NCBI GenBank assembly: GCA_900465675.1
Contig: UBJR01000008.1
Span: 184,811-248,810 of the forward strand
Length of the DNA: 64,000 nucleotides
DNA from: Hyphomicrobiales bacterium
GTDB lineage: Bacteria; Pseudomonadota; Alphaproteobacteria; Rhizobiales; Rhizobiaceae
Direction: 5' to 3'
Positions 51,335 to 59,533 of the stretch are shown piece by piece (positions within the stretch are counted from its first letter, which is position 1; the number at the start of each line of letters is the position of its first letter). Below the pieces are notes generated by a model that saw only the letters and a list, made by a program, of their open reading frames with translations, had not been told where the DNA came from and ran no database searches. Both the position numbers and the translations under genes were made by a program.

Positions 51335-51452
51335 GCCCCCTCATCCGCCCTGCGGGCACCTTCTCTCCCCGCCTGGGAGAAGGGGACACGAGACGGCGCG
51401 GGAACTCCCTTCTCCCCTCGGGGAGAAGGTGGCGGCAGCCGGATGAGGGGGC
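51335..51452. repeat. RIME-like palindromic element, second copy
   Basis: A 118-bp intergenic element with 13-bp perfect terminal inverted repeats (GCCCCCTCATCCG/CGGATGAGGGGGC) and internal ACCTTCTC/GAGAAGG palindromes. It belongs to the same family as 15646-15770 but its inner part differs. It occupies the gap between the ATPase and cytochrome c genes. Bases 51453-51616 show no gene. Confidence 0.8.
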
Positions 51453-51616
51453 CACCGATGCCAACGTCGCGCAATTTCGCTAGCTCCCTACCAATTTGAA
51501 ATCCCTGTCATATCACCCAATTGTTACTTCGCGGCCCGGAGAAACTTGCCATCATGCGGCCGCGAATAAGAGGCGCCGGGATTCTAAGCCCTCGGTATCC
51601 AAGAGGAGTCTGCAAT

Positions 51617-52057
51617 ATGAAATTCAAAGTGATAGCGGCGGCCGTCATGGTTGCCGGAATGGCGGCCACGGCGGTCTTCGCTCAGGACGGCACGCATGAA
51701 GCGCGTGAAGCCATGATGAAGAAGATCGGCGGTTCCGTCGGCGCCATGTCGGCCATTGCCAAGGGCGAAAAGCCCTACGATGCCGAAGCCATCAAGGCGG
51801 CGCTGACCACCATTTCGGAAACCGCCAAGGCGTTTCCCGAGCAGTTCAAGCCCGGCACCGAGCAAGGCGACAAGGAAGCCAGCCCGAAGATCTGGGAAAA
51901 CATGGCGGACTTCAAGGCGCGTGCCGACAAGCTCAGCACCGACGCCGATACGATCCTCGCCCAGCTTCCGGCAGATTCCGCCGGTGTCGGTGGTGCGCTG
52001 AAGACCCTCGGCGCCAATTGCGGCGGCTGTCATCAGGCCTACCGCCTGAAGGAATAG
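51617..52057 (+). CDS. Cytochrome c' family protein
   Basis: A 146-residue periplasmic monohaem cytochrome. The signal peptide is MKFKVIAAAVMVAGMAATAVFA. The haem site CGGCH is C-terminal (C135, C138, H139), as in class II cytochromes c', and the preceding helices (AREAMMKKIGGSVGAMSAIAKGE, AIKAALTTISETAKAFPEQFKPG, MADFKARADKLSTDADTILAQLP) fit the four-helix bundle. Cytochromes c' bind NO and CO and may protect from nitrosative stress. The ATG at 51617 has AGGAG upstream. The next gene is a dihaem cytochrome on the same strand, with a 105-bp gap. Confidence 0.92.
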   Translation: MKFKVIAAAVMVAGMAATAVFAQDGTHEAREAMMKKIGGSVGAMSAIAKGEKPYDAEAIKAALTTISETAKAFPEQFKPGTEQGDKEASPKIWENMADFKARADKLSTDADTILAQLPADSAGVGGALKTLGANCGGCHQAYRLKE

Positions 52058-52162
52058 CGGTAGGTCTTTCCCATCCTTGAAGCTTTCGGTCCGTTCCCGT
52101 CTTGCCGCGGGTGCGGGCCGGTTTATGTTTAGATGCAGTGATTGCAAAAAGGGGAGCGGCAG

Positions 52163-53077
52163 ATGGTCCGCAGGTTCATCCGGTTCTTGCTCTGTCTGAT
52201 CGGCGTCGCCGTTCTCGGTGGCGCCGTTTTCTATTTCATCACCGCGCCCAATCCGCTGCCCGAGAGCCACTGGGCCGGTCTCGGCGAAGCTGATCTCAAG
52301 AATGGCGAAATGGTCTTCTGGGCAGGCGGCTGCGTCAGCTGTCATGCGGCACCCGGTTCGCAGGGCAATGCCAAGCTCGCGCTCGCGGGCGGTCTGGCAC
52401 TGAAGAGCCCCTTCGGAACCTTCCACGTTCCCAATATCTCCCCGGATGAGAAGGCCGGTATCGGCGCCTGGACGCTGGCGCAATTCGGCAATGCCATGAA
52501 GCGCGGCGTCGGCCCGCAGGGTCAGCATCTCTATCCGTCCTTCCCTTACGGCTCCTATGCGCGCATCAGCGACAAGGATGTCGTCGACCTCTTCGGCTAC
52601 ATCAAGACCCTGCCGAAAAGCGAAAACGTCGCGCCGCCGCACGAGCTGCCGTTCCCCTACAATATCCGCCTGGCGCTCGGCGGCTGGAAGTTCCTGTATT
52701 TCAACGATCAGCCCCGCGTCGTGCTCGCCAATGCCGACGACAAGCTGAGGCGCGGCCAATATCTCGTCGAGGGCCCCGGCCATTGCGGCGAATGCCACAC
52801 CCCGCGCGACGCGCTGGGCGGCTTCAAGCCCGACATGTGGCTGGCAGGCGCCCCGAACCCCGAAGGCGAGGGACGCATTCCCAACATCACCCCGGGCGGC
52901 CAGGATGTCGGCAACTGGAGCGAGGCCGACATCGCCAACTACCTCGAAACCGGCTTCACCCCCGACTTCGACTCCGCCGGCGGCTCGATGACCGAAGTCC
53001 AGCAGAACATCGCGCATCTGCCGAAGAGCGACATCGAGGCGATCGCCGCCTATCTGAAGGCAGTGCCGAAGCGGTGA
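52163..53077 (+). CDS. Dihaem c-type cytochrome, membrane-anchored
   Basis: A 304-residue protein with an N-terminal membrane anchor or uncleaved signal (MVRRFIRFLLCLIGVAVLGGAVFYFIT) and two class I haem domains. Haem 1 is CVSCH (C57-C60-H61) and haem 2 is CGECH (C208-C211-H212); methionines for the sixth ligands are available (e.g. GSMTEV). The organisation recalls dehydrogenase cytochrome subunits of alcohol/aldehyde or gluconate dehydrogenases, but no dehydrogenase gene is adjacent. GGGAG lies six bases before the ATG at 52163. It follows the cytochrome c' gene and may accept electrons from an unlinked enzyme. Confidence 0.9.
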   Translation: MVRRFIRFLLCLIGVAVLGGAVFYFITAPNPLPESHWAGLGEADLKNGEMVFWAGGCVSCHAAPGSQGNAKLALAGGLALKSPFGTFHVPNISPDEKAGIGAWTLAQFGNAMKRGVGPQGQHLYPSFPYGSYARISDKDVVDLFGYIKTLPKSENVAPPHELPFPYNIRLALGGWKFLYFNDQPRVVLANADDKLRRGQYLVEGPGHCGECHTPRDALGGFKPDMWLAGAPNPEGEGRIPNITPGGQDVGNWSEADIANYLETGFTPDFDSAGGSMTEVQQNIAHLPKSDIEAIAAYLKAVPKR

Positions 53078-53080
53078 TGC

Positions 53081-53109
53081 TTGCAAAAAATGCTAGCACC
53101 GCTTATCTT
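53081..53109 (+). promoter_or_regulatory. Candidate sigma-70 promoter of hicAB
   Basis: TTGCAA (53081-53086), 17-bp spacer, TATCTT (53104-53109). Transcription would start at about 53116, only one or two bases before the hicA ATG at 53118, so the message would be leaderless or nearly so. No Shine-Dalgarno is present before hicA. Confidence 0.6.
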
Positions 53110-53117
53110 GCCACGGG

Positions 53118-53372
53118 ATGAATGGGCGCCACAAACGGACATTGCAGTCAGTCTTTCGCGATCCGGTGTCCGGCTCGATCGTGTGGGATGACATCGAAAG
53201 GCTGTTGCTGGCTGCCGGTTGCGTCATCGTCGAAGGAAGCGGCTCGCGCGTGCGGTTCGAAAAGGACGGCAAACTGGCTTTCTTCCATCGCCCGCATCCG
53301 GAAAAGGAAGCCAAGCGCTACCAAGTGAGGGATGCCAGGCGCTTCCTGCAGTCATTGGGAGTTGAGCCATGA
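53118..53372 (+). CDS. hicA: Type II toxin HicA (mRNA interferase family)
   Basis: An 84-residue HicA of the longer class. The double-stranded-RNA-binding-like fold reads TLQSVFRDPVSGSIVWDDIERLLLAAGCVIVEGSGSRVRFEKDGKLAFFHRPHPEKEAKRYQVRDARRFLQSLG. The conserved histidine lies in FHRPHP. HicA cleaves mRNA until neutralised by HicB. The start has no Shine-Dalgarno and is near-leaderless if the promoter assignment is right. It overlaps hicB by four bases (ATGA), and unlike many TA pairs the toxin comes first, the normal hicAB order. Confidence 0.92.
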   Translation: MNGRHKRTLQSVFRDPVSGSIVWDDIERLLLAAGCVIVEGSGSRVRFEKDGKLAFFHRPHPEKEAKRYQVRDARRFLQSLGVEP

Positions 53373-53710
53373 ATGTGATGAGTTACAAGGGTTATGCTGC
53401 GCGCATCGAATTCGATGCCGAAGATGAAATCTTCTTCGGCAATATCGCCGGAATTTCCGATGTCATCGGCTTCCATGCCAACACTGTCGAGGACCTGAAA
53501 AGCGCCTTTCACGAGGCCGTCGACGACTATCTCGAGACCTGCCGCAAGATCGGCAAGGAGCCGCAGAAGAGTTTCTCCGGCAAGATGATGTTCCGCGTCG
53601 ATCCGGATGTGCACGCCCGCGCCGCAAGGGCGGCCGAATTGGCAGGCAAGAGCCTGAACCAGTGGGCGGAAGAGGTGTTGGCGAGCGCCGCGGATAAGTC
53701 TGCGGCGTGA
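53369..53710 (+). CDS. hicB: Antitoxin HicB
   Basis: A 113-residue HicB. The N-terminal partial RNase H-like fold is MSYKGYAARIEFDAEDEIFFGNIAGISDVIGFHANTVEDLKSAFHEAVDDYLETCRKIGKEPQKSFSG. The C-terminal ribbon-helix-helix is KMMFRVDPDVHARAARAAELAGKSLNQWAEEVL, which binds DNA and probably autoregulates. Its start codon overlaps the hicA stop, giving coupled translation. The pair appears intact. Confidence 0.93.
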   Translation: MNVMSYKGYAARIEFDAEDEIFFGNIAGISDVIGFHANTVEDLKSAFHEAVDDYLETCRKIGKEPQKSFSGKMMFRVDPDVHARAARAAELAGKSLNQWAEEVLASAADKSAA

Positions 53711-53796
53711 TTCTGTTATTGGACGTCAAGACGTGTCTCAACTTCCCTTGTTCTCGTGACGGGCACAGAAATTAGTGCAGTGAGACAGCACGCAGC

Positions 53797-54189
53797 CTAC
53801 ATCCCCAGCTGCCTCTCAATCGCCGCCTTGTCGATCACCGACCAGACTTCACGCACCTTTTCATCTTCGAACCGGTAGAACACGTTCTCCGGAAAGCTGA
53901 GGCGCCGGCCGTTGACCGGTAGTCCCATGAATATCCCAACGGGCGTGCAATCGAAGGCCAGGCGGGCGGCAATATAAGGCGGATCGGCGGCGAGCAGTTC
54001 GATGGTAAAGCGAAGGTCGGGGATTTCGCGATAGTCGTTCTCCAGCATGGCGCGATAGCCGGCCACGCCGAACGGTCGGCCATTGTGTTGGGCATCGGGA
54101 TGGACGAAGGCGTCGAGCTGCGGCCAATCCTGTGCATTCAGGCAGTCGATGTATTGGCGGTAAATCTCTTCCAGCTTGTCTTTTGTCAC
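53797..54189 (-). CDS. SnoaL-like/ester cyclase family protein
   Basis: A 130-residue NTF2-fold protein of the SnoaL/ester-cyclase group. It begins with the family-typical TKDKLEEIYRQYIDCLNAQDWPQLDAFVHPDAQHNGRPFGVAGYRAMLENDYREIPDLRFTIELLAADPPYIAARLAFDCTPVGIFMGLPVNGRRLSFPENVFYRFEDEKVREVWSVIDKAAIERQL. I take the GTG at 54189 as start because the upstream 44 codons carry no family sequence and AGGA lies before it. The reaction is unknown. The 297-bp gap to 54486 shows no gene. Confidence 0.82.
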   Translation of the reverse strand: MTKDKLEEIYRQYIDCLNAQDWPQLDAFVHPDAQHNGRPFGVAGYRAMLENDYREIPDLRFTIELLAADPPYIAARLAFDCTPVGIFMGLPVNGRRLSFPENVFYRFEDEKVREVWSVIDKAAIERQLGM

Positions 54190-54486
54190 AGCGGTGCCAT
54201 TCCTTGTCTGTCGCCAACTCTCTCCGATCGAGTTAATCCGAAAGGAGTATAGAGGTTCCACATCTTTCCCGTGCGTGGTGCTGCCCGGAAGAGGTTGCAG
54301 ATGAATATGCAGTCGCGCCATGGTTATATTTAAGTTTAAAAAGTATTATTCCATCCAGAGAGAACAAATAAATGCCGCATTGCAGCACAATTGTTTCCGT
54401 GCTGCCCGATGCTTGCCGCCTTGGCGAGATCTCATCCGTGACTGACTGAAGAACGCTCTGGTCTTCTGTAAGAAAAGGATAGTTGA

Positions 54487-55452
54487 ATGCACGGCATATC
54501 TGTCTCCCGGAATAATGATCTTGAAGCCGTCGCCCGCAAAGGCGGCAAGCTGCGCCGCATGGCGGTGCGCATCCCGACCTATCTTGCCGATGTCAGGGAG
54601 AACCCGGCCTGGCTGCCGATGTTCCTGCTGGCGCGCACCATTCCGGGCCGCCGCGCCCATTGGCTGACGGCAAGGCGCGTCAATGACGGGGAACAGGCGC
54701 TGCCGTCGATGTTCGAGGGAGCCGATGTGGAAACTGTCGTTGCCAGCCTCAGGGGCGAGGGGCTGTTCTCGGGGCTCGTGCTGCCGGAGGGCATTCATCG
54801 GCAGATCGCGCGCTTTGCTGCGGAGACGCCGTGCTTCGGCAATTTCGATCGCCGCATGGAATTCCTGGCGCCTGAGCACCGCGATGCCGAGAAACGCTTC
54901 GGCCGCCCGCTGCTCAGCGGTCACCATTTCGAGCGGGCTCTCGATTGCGATGCCGTGCTTGCTGTCCAGCGCGATCCGCTGCTGTCGGCGGTCGCGAGGC
55001 AATATCTCGGCGCCCAGGCGCAGCTGATCACCACCCGCATCTGGTGGAGCTTCCCGACCGAAGCCAGCGAAGCCGATCGCAGCCTCGCCTCGCTCGACAA
55101 ATATCACTTCGATCTAGACGACTGGCGGATGCTGAAGTTCTTCTTCTATCTCGTCGATGTCGATGAGGGCACCGGCCCGCATGTCTATGTCAGGGGCAGC
55201 CACAGAAGGCGTAGCGTCAGGCATCAGCTGACCCTGCTGGTCGGTCATCCGGCGGACGAAATCCTGGATTACTATGGCAGCGATAGCGCCGTGACGCTGA
55301 CCGGCAAGGCCGGGCAGGGCTTCGTCGAGGATCCCTTCGGCTTCCACATGGGCACAGTGCCTGTCACCGCGCCCCGGTTGATGATGGAGGTCGGCTTCGG
55401 CGTCTCCAAGCCATCCCGGCGCCGCTTCCACGGCGAGCCGGTGATCCGCTGA
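54487..55452 (+). CDS. PhyH-like Fe(II)/2-oxoglutarate dioxygenase
   Basis: A 321-residue protein with the double-stranded beta-helix of phytanoyl-CoA dioxygenase-like enzymes. The iron triad is H207-x-D209 (DKYHFDLDDWRM) and H287 (DPFGFHMGTVPVTAPR), with R297 as the 2-oxoglutarate-binding arginine. GTGPHVYVRGSHRR between them is also typical. The first 100 residues are a variable, basic region (KLRRMAVRIPTYLADVRENPAW) without signal peptide. AAGGA lies seven bases before the ATG. It is a single gene; its hydroxylation substrate is unknown, and natural-product or lipid modification is possible. Confidence 0.82.
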   Translation: MHGISVSRNNDLEAVARKGGKLRRMAVRIPTYLADVRENPAWLPMFLLARTIPGRRAHWLTARRVNDGEQALPSMFEGADVETVVASLRGEGLFSGLVLPEGIHRQIARFAAETPCFGNFDRRMEFLAPEHRDAEKRFGRPLLSGHHFERALDCDAVLAVQRDPLLSAVARQYLGAQAQLITTRIWWSFPTEASEADRSLASLDKYHFDLDDWRMLKFFFYLVDVDEGTGPHVYVRGSHRRRSVRHQLTLLVGHPADEILDYYGSDSAVTLTGKAGQGFVEDPFGFHMGTVPVTAPRLMMEVGFGVSKPSRRRFHGEPVIR

Positions 55453-55467
55453 AACGCCGGAAGGCGC

Positions 55468-55962
55468 TCAGGCGAGCGCCTGCATATAGCGCATGCCGGT
55501 CACCGGGCGCGCTGTGAAATCCATGTACTGGTAGAAACGATGGGCCTGGATATTGCCGGTCGCGGCGCTGACCGAAAGGTAGTCGCAGCCGGCGCCCTTT
55601 GCCGTCTCGCGGGCGCGGTTGACGAGGTGCTGGCCGATGCCGTGGCCGCGATGGCCGTCGCGAACGAAGAGATGGTGCAGATCCATGCCGCGCTTGCCTT
55701 CCTGGGCGCGATAGAGCGGGCAGAGGATCGCGTAGCCGATCAGACCTTCATCGGTTTCCGCCACCAGCGCGGTGATCCACGGCACGGTGCCGAACAGGTC
55801 ACGCTCCAGCTGTTCCATCGTCGATGCCGAGGCATCGCCATGGTGGATGGCAAGCAGGTTGATCATGTCGTTGAGTTCGGGCAGATCGCGCGGCTTGGCC
55901 GTGCGGATGGTCACCACCGGCGGGCGGATCAGCGAAATTTCACTGTCTTCGATTTCAATCAT
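55468..55962 (-). CDS. GNAT-family N-acetyltransferase
   Basis: A 164-residue acetyltransferase. The start is VTIRTAKPRDLPELNDMINLLAIHHGDASAS; the core is LIGYAILCPLYRAQEGKRGMDLHHLFVRDGHRGHGIGQHLVNRARETAKGAGCDYLSVSAATGNIQAHRFYQYMDF, with the acetyl-CoA loop R-x-x-G-I-G/Q as GHRGHGIGQ. The acceptor amine is unknown; the 'AIHHG' opening is like polyamine/diamine acetyltransferase-type enzymes (inference). AAGGAC precedes the ATG. Convergent with the dioxygenase gene (15 bp). Confidence 0.9.
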   Translation of the reverse strand: MIEIEDSEISLIRPPVVTIRTAKPRDLPELNDMINLLAIHHGDASASTMEQLERDLFGTVPWITALVAETDEGLIGYAILCPLYRAQEGKRGMDLHHLFVRDGHRGHGIGQHLVNRARETAKGAGCDYLSVSAATGNIQAHRFYQYMDFTARPVTGMRYMQALA

Positions 55963-56008
55963 GGCCTTCGCGTCCTTGTGTGTTTCTGCCGTCAGGACGC
56001 TGCTGATA

Positions 56009-56037
56009 CAACAAAGCCGCCTGACGGCGGCTTGTTG
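56009..56037 (-). terminator. Hairpin downstream of the mini-membrane genes
   Basis: CAACAAAGCCGCC and GGCGGCTTGTTG pair (12 bp with one bulged A) around TGAC. It lies 150 bp downstream of the 26-residue ORF and upstream of the GNAT gene on the same strand. T-run weak. Confidence 0.5.
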
Positions 56038-56185
56038 ACAATATGATCTGTCGGGCCGCCCTCTAGAGGTACAGCCAAAAGTACGAGCGGTTGATGTGCG
56101 CGTTCTGGATCATGAAATGATAGATTCTCCAGAACGGAAACTTTGTCAATGGCACTTCGGGCAGCCTTTGGAGGTATGCCTGCAA

Positions 56186-56266
56186 TTAGCAGAAGGCATA
56201 GATCAGCCCGGCGATTGCCGCGATGCAGATCACCGTCAGCGCCCCGCGCTCGATCCGCCCACTCAT
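56186..56266 (-). CDS. 26-residue hydrophobic peptide, translationally coupled
   Basis: An ATG at 56266 overlaps the stop of the 63-residue gene upstream in ATGA. It opens MSGRIERGALTVICIAAI and ends GLIYAFC, 26 residues with one membrane helix. The four-base coupling and intact hydrophobic helix argue for real translation. No family is known to me. Confidence 0.5.
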   Translation of the reverse strand: MSGRIERGALTVICIAAIAGLIYAFC

Positions 56267-56454
56267 CGCGGCCACCATGCGGCAAGCGATGAAAGGCTGA
56301 AGATCAAGACGACAAGCGCCATGATCGCGCACCATCCAAGGATCCGGCGGACGGCTGGTGGAGTGCGCAGCAGATAGGTTTTCAACCCGGCCGGCGGCCG
56401 CGCCATGGGCTCAGCGGACGTCACATCCGGCCGTTCGTTTTCCGTATTCGCCAT
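56263..56454 (-). CDS. 63-residue single-pass membrane protein
   Basis: Starts MANTENERPDVTSAEPMARP, a hydrophilic N-terminus, then a basic stretch (AGLKTYLLRTPPAVRR) and one membrane helix (ILGWCAIMALVVLIFSLSSLAAWWPR). GAGG lies eight bases before the ATG at 56454; the frame is open further upstream without coding character. It overlaps the following 26-residue ORF by four bases. I do not recognise a family. The coupled pair could be a two-component small membrane complex. Confidence 0.55.
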   Translation of the reverse strand: MANTENERPDVTSAEPMARPPAGLKTYLLRTPPAVRRILGWCAIMALVVLIFSLSSLAAWWPR

Positions 56455-56703
56455 ATGGGCGACCTCGCAATGCAGCTCAATGTCAGCCGTTGCATCCCCA
56501 TGAAAGCGCGCCGGAGTGGATGCTACACCGGCAACCCTGTTCTGGCTTTTGCATTTGACATGTCGGCGAAGATAACCGCGCACCAGACGCTTCGCGAATT
56601 GCAGGAGCGCGCGCGTGGATGGCCAAGGCAAGTTTGACAAAAGCTATGGATGCAAAGGTCCTCGCAACGATCCCGCGACGGATTCTCTCACCAAGTGGCC
56701 CTG

Positions 56704-57813
56704 ATGAAAAACGAGAAGATTTTTGTTACCCGACCCAGCTTGCCGCCACTGGAAGAATTCATTCCATCGCTGGAGAAGATATGGGACAGCAAGATCCTGA
56801 CGAATGGCGGGCCTTTCCACCAGGAGCTTGAAGAGCGCCTCGCGGAACATCTTGGCGTCGGGTATGTGAGCCTGTTTGCCAATGGCACGATGGCCTTGCT
56901 GACCGCGCTTCAGGCATTGCGCATCACCGGCGAGGTGATCACCACTCCGTATTCGTTCGTCGCCACCTCGCACTCGCTTCTGTGGAACGGCATCCAGCCT
57001 GTCTTCGTCGATATCGACCCGGTCACGCTCAACATCGATCCGGCACGCATCGAAGGCGCCATCACCCAGCACACGACGGCGATCATGCCGGTTCATTGCT
57101 ACGGCCATCCCTGCGATGTCGATGCGATTCAGCGCATCGCCGACAACTACAATCTCAAGGTCATCTATGACGCCGCCCATGCGTTCGGCGTCAAAGACCA
57201 TCGCGGCAGCGTCCTGAACTATGGCGACCTTTCTGTCGTCAGCTTCCACGCGACCAAGGTCTTCAACACGTTCGAGGGCGGCGCCATCGTCTCTCCCGAC
57301 GCCAAGACCAAGGCACGAATCGACAATCTGAAGAATTTCGGCCATGTCGGCGAAGTGACCGTCGTGGCACCCGGCACGAACGGAAAGATGAGCGAATTCA
57401 ATGCAGCGCTCGGCGTTCTGCAGCTGAAATATGTCGATGTCGAAATCGAGGCCCGTTCCCGGATCGATGCCGCCTATCGCGAACAGCTTGCAGGCATCAA
57501 GGGCATCCATTGCCTTGGCGCATCAACGGAAACTGTCGCCAACTATTCCTATTTCCCGGTCCTCATCCGTCCGGATTTCCCGATGTCGCGTGATGATGTC
57601 TACGACCGGCTCAAGGATCTCGGCATTCATGCGCGCCGCTATTTCTACCCGCTGATCTCAAGCTATCCGATGTATCGCAGCCTGCCATCCGCCGGCACCG
57701 GCAATCTTCCGGTTGCGACGGAAGCTGCGTCCCAGGTGCTGTGCCTGCCGATCTACCCGGATCTGGAAATGGCGACGGTGGAGAAGATCACCGATTTCCT
57801 GCGTTCGGCGTAA
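56704..57813 (+). CDS. DegT/DnrJ/EryC1/StrS-family sugar aminotransferase
   Basis: A 369-residue PLP-dependent nucleotide-sugar aminotransferase. The cofactor aspartate is D156 (LKVIYDAAHAFGVKD), and the PLP lysine K185 is in SFHATKVFNTFEGGAIV. The family's N-terminal TNGGPFHQELEERLAEHLGVGYVSLFANGTMALLTAL is clear. The closest style is the VioA/FdtB/QdtB group making amino-deoxy sugars linked to dTDP for surface polysaccharide. I start at ATG 56704; Shine-Dalgarno weak. Its stop is three bases from that of the convergent acetyltransferase, which probably acts on the same amino sugar. Confidence 0.92.
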   Translation: MKNEKIFVTRPSLPPLEEFIPSLEKIWDSKILTNGGPFHQELEERLAEHLGVGYVSLFANGTMALLTALQALRITGEVITTPYSFVATSHSLLWNGIQPVFVDIDPVTLNIDPARIEGAITQHTTAIMPVHCYGHPCDVDAIQRIADNYNLKVIYDAAHAFGVKDHRGSVLNYGDLSVVSFHATKVFNTFEGGAIVSPDAKTKARIDNLKNFGHVGEVTVVAPGTNGKMSEFNAALGVLQLKYVDVEIEARSRIDAAYREQLAGIKGIHCLGASTETVANYSYFPVLIRPDFPMSRDDVYDRLKDLGIHARRYFYPLISSYPMYRSLPSAGTGNLPVATEAASQVLCLPIYPDLEMATVEKITDFLRSA

Positions 57814-57816
57814 CCG

Positions 57817-58386
57817 CTAGCCTCTGTCCAGCATCGCCTTCTCATGGTCGAGAAAGGCGCGGCTGCGTGGCTTCAGGGGGCGGGCCGGATTGCCGGCATA
57901 GATCATGAATGGGTCGAGGTTCTTGTTGACGAGTGCCATCGCGCCGGCAGCAGCGCCTTCGCCGATCGTCACGCCGGGAAGAACGACCGCGCCGTTGCCG
58001 ATGATCGCATGGCGGCCGATCGTCACCCCCTTGGAAATGACGTTGGTGAAATCGGCAGGAACCGTCGGGTTGGTCAGCCATTCGCCGCTGTAGTCGTCGC
58101 TTCGGGCATAGATCGAAACGCGTGCCGACAATCCACTGAAGCTCTGCATGGTGATCCGCGCTTCACCCTTGCCGCCATGCAGAGTGCAGTGGCTGGCGAT
58201 GTGGATATAGTCCTGCAGCACGATCTCGCCGCTGAGAATGGTGAAGTCGTCGATCCGCACGTGATCCCCTAGGCTGATTGCCGGGGCGCCGTAGATGCGG
58301 GCAAATCTGCTGACCTTGCAGTTCTTGCCGAACGCTTTCAGGCCCAGCGCATGCAGCTCGTCATGTGACAAAAAGCTATCGGTCAT
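57817..58386 (-). CDS. Left-handed beta-helix O/N-acetyltransferase
   Basis: A 189-residue hexapeptide-repeat acyltransferase. Imperfect (I/V/L)-G-x-x-x-x turns run through residues 40-165 (AISLGDHVRIDDFTILSGEIVLQDYIHIASHCTLHGGKG, VTIGRHAIIGNGAVVLPGVTIGEGAAAGAMALVNKNLDPFMIYAGNPARPLKPR), and the terminal 'GNPARPLKPR' is the acetyl-CoA end. It resembles the FdtC/WlbB/LacA group that acetylates amino sugars. The ATG at 58386 gives the normal N-terminus. Together with the adjacent DegT aminotransferase it suggests an N-acetylated amino-deoxy sugar. Confidence 0.9.
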   Translation of the reverse strand: MTDSFLSHDELHALGLKAFGKNCKVSRFARIYGAPAISLGDHVRIDDFTILSGEIVLQDYIHIASHCTLHGGKGEARITMQSFSGLSARVSIYARSDDYSGEWLTNPTVPADFTNVISKGVTIGRHAIIGNGAVVLPGVTIGEGAAAGAMALVNKNLDPFMIYAGNPARPLKPRSRAFLDHEKAMLDRG

Positions 58387-58623
58387 CGCAAATATCCCCA
58401 TCCCGATCGTCAGATCCAACTTGCCATTATGTCTAACCGATTCGACGCGCGGCTGCGGCATACCCGTGGGATTTCGCATTTTTGCATGACATTCGAATCG
58501 GCTAGTGTCGAAGCTGTAGGCCATGCAGCGCCGGGCTTTTGCGGCTCGCATGCGGGTTCAAAGTGAAATTCATCATGGCTGCCGAAATCCGGTTTCGGCC
58601 TTAATTTGAGAGCGAAGTCATTC

Positions 58624-59481
58624 ATGAAATTTGTTGCGCTTATCGGACTGATAGACGAGGCCGACTGCATCGGCACTTGCATCGACTATCACCTTGCGAT
58701 CGGCTTCGACCATATTGTCGTCACCGATATCGGATCGACGGACGGCAGTATCGAGATCGTCAAGGATCGCATCGCGGCCACCTCGCGCGTCTCCCTGTTG
58801 CACGCGGGCCTCGATCTCCGCAGCACCAACTGGCCCGGACGGATGCTGGAATTTGCCGTTACCGAGCTCAAGCCCGACTATGTGGCGCATATCGATCCCG
58901 ATGAATTCTGGATCCCCTATGGCGGAACGCTGGCGTCGCTGCGCGATCCCGGCCAGGCCGATGTGATGAGCGTGCGGCGTTACAATGCCGTCCAGAATGT
59001 CGACGAGGTCGTCAACGGCCGCCAGCTCGATCCGGCGCGGTTCCGCGAGCAGATCGTCTATATCGAACGCGCTCCTGTCGATGCTAACAGCCCGATCGGC
59101 ACGCCGATCTATTCCGGCGCTATCGGCCCCAAGGTCATGCACCGGGGTGTCGGCGCGCAGCTTTCACTCGGCCATCACTCCGTTGCCAGCCCGCAGCTGA
59201 AGACGCAGGTTGTTCCGGAAGATCTTCTGATCCTTCATTTTCCGATCTCGAGCTATGCCAAGTTCGAGCAGAAATACCGGAATGCGGCCGCGACGCTTGC
59301 GGCAAATCCGCAAATGCACCCGACCGCCGCCTGGCATTGGCGCCGCTTGGCCAAGGCGATCGAGCAAGGCACGCTCGACGAAGAATATCGCCACCAGCTC
59401 TTCAACACGGAGCAGATCGAACGCCTTTCGGCATTGGGCCGGGTCGGTCCTCTGGAAGGCGTGTTCGCCCGTCGCGCATAG
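58624..59481 (+). CDS. Glycosyltransferase (GT2/GT92-like)
   Basis: A 285-residue glycosyltransferase of GT-A fold. It opens MKFVALIGLIDEADCIGTCIDYHLAIGFDHIVVTDIGSTDGSIEIV, the pattern of GT92/'DUF23-like' transferases that begin with 'DE..I...' and a 'G/D-N/S-D' nucleotide pocket. The metal-binding DxD is D91-P-D93-E94 in VAHIDPDEFWIP. Lacks membrane helices. Substrate is unknown, but its position beside amino-sugar genes suggests surface-polysaccharide assembly. The ATG at 58624 is preferred to one six codons upstream. It starts 237 bp from the divergent acetyltransferase. Confidence 0.85.
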   Translation: MKFVALIGLIDEADCIGTCIDYHLAIGFDHIVVTDIGSTDGSIEIVKDRIAATSRVSLLHAGLDLRSTNWPGRMLEFAVTELKPDYVAHIDPDEFWIPYGGTLASLRDPGQADVMSVRRYNAVQNVDEVVNGRQLDPARFREQIVYIERAPVDANSPIGTPIYSGAIGPKVMHRGVGAQLSLGHHSVASPQLKTQVVPEDLLILHFPISSYAKFEQKYRNAAATLAANPQMHPTAAWHWRRLAKAIEQGTLDEEYRHQLFNTEQIERLSALGRVGPLEGVFARRA

Positions 59482-59533
59482 CTGACGCTCTGCACTGCCG
59501 GCGGCCTGTCATCCGGGCCGCCGCTTGTGATCA

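Noticed and set aside
51584..53086. A 500-codon open frame antisense to the two cytochrome genes
   Set aside because: Same shadow effect; the plus strand carries signal peptides and CxxCH haem sites in both genes.
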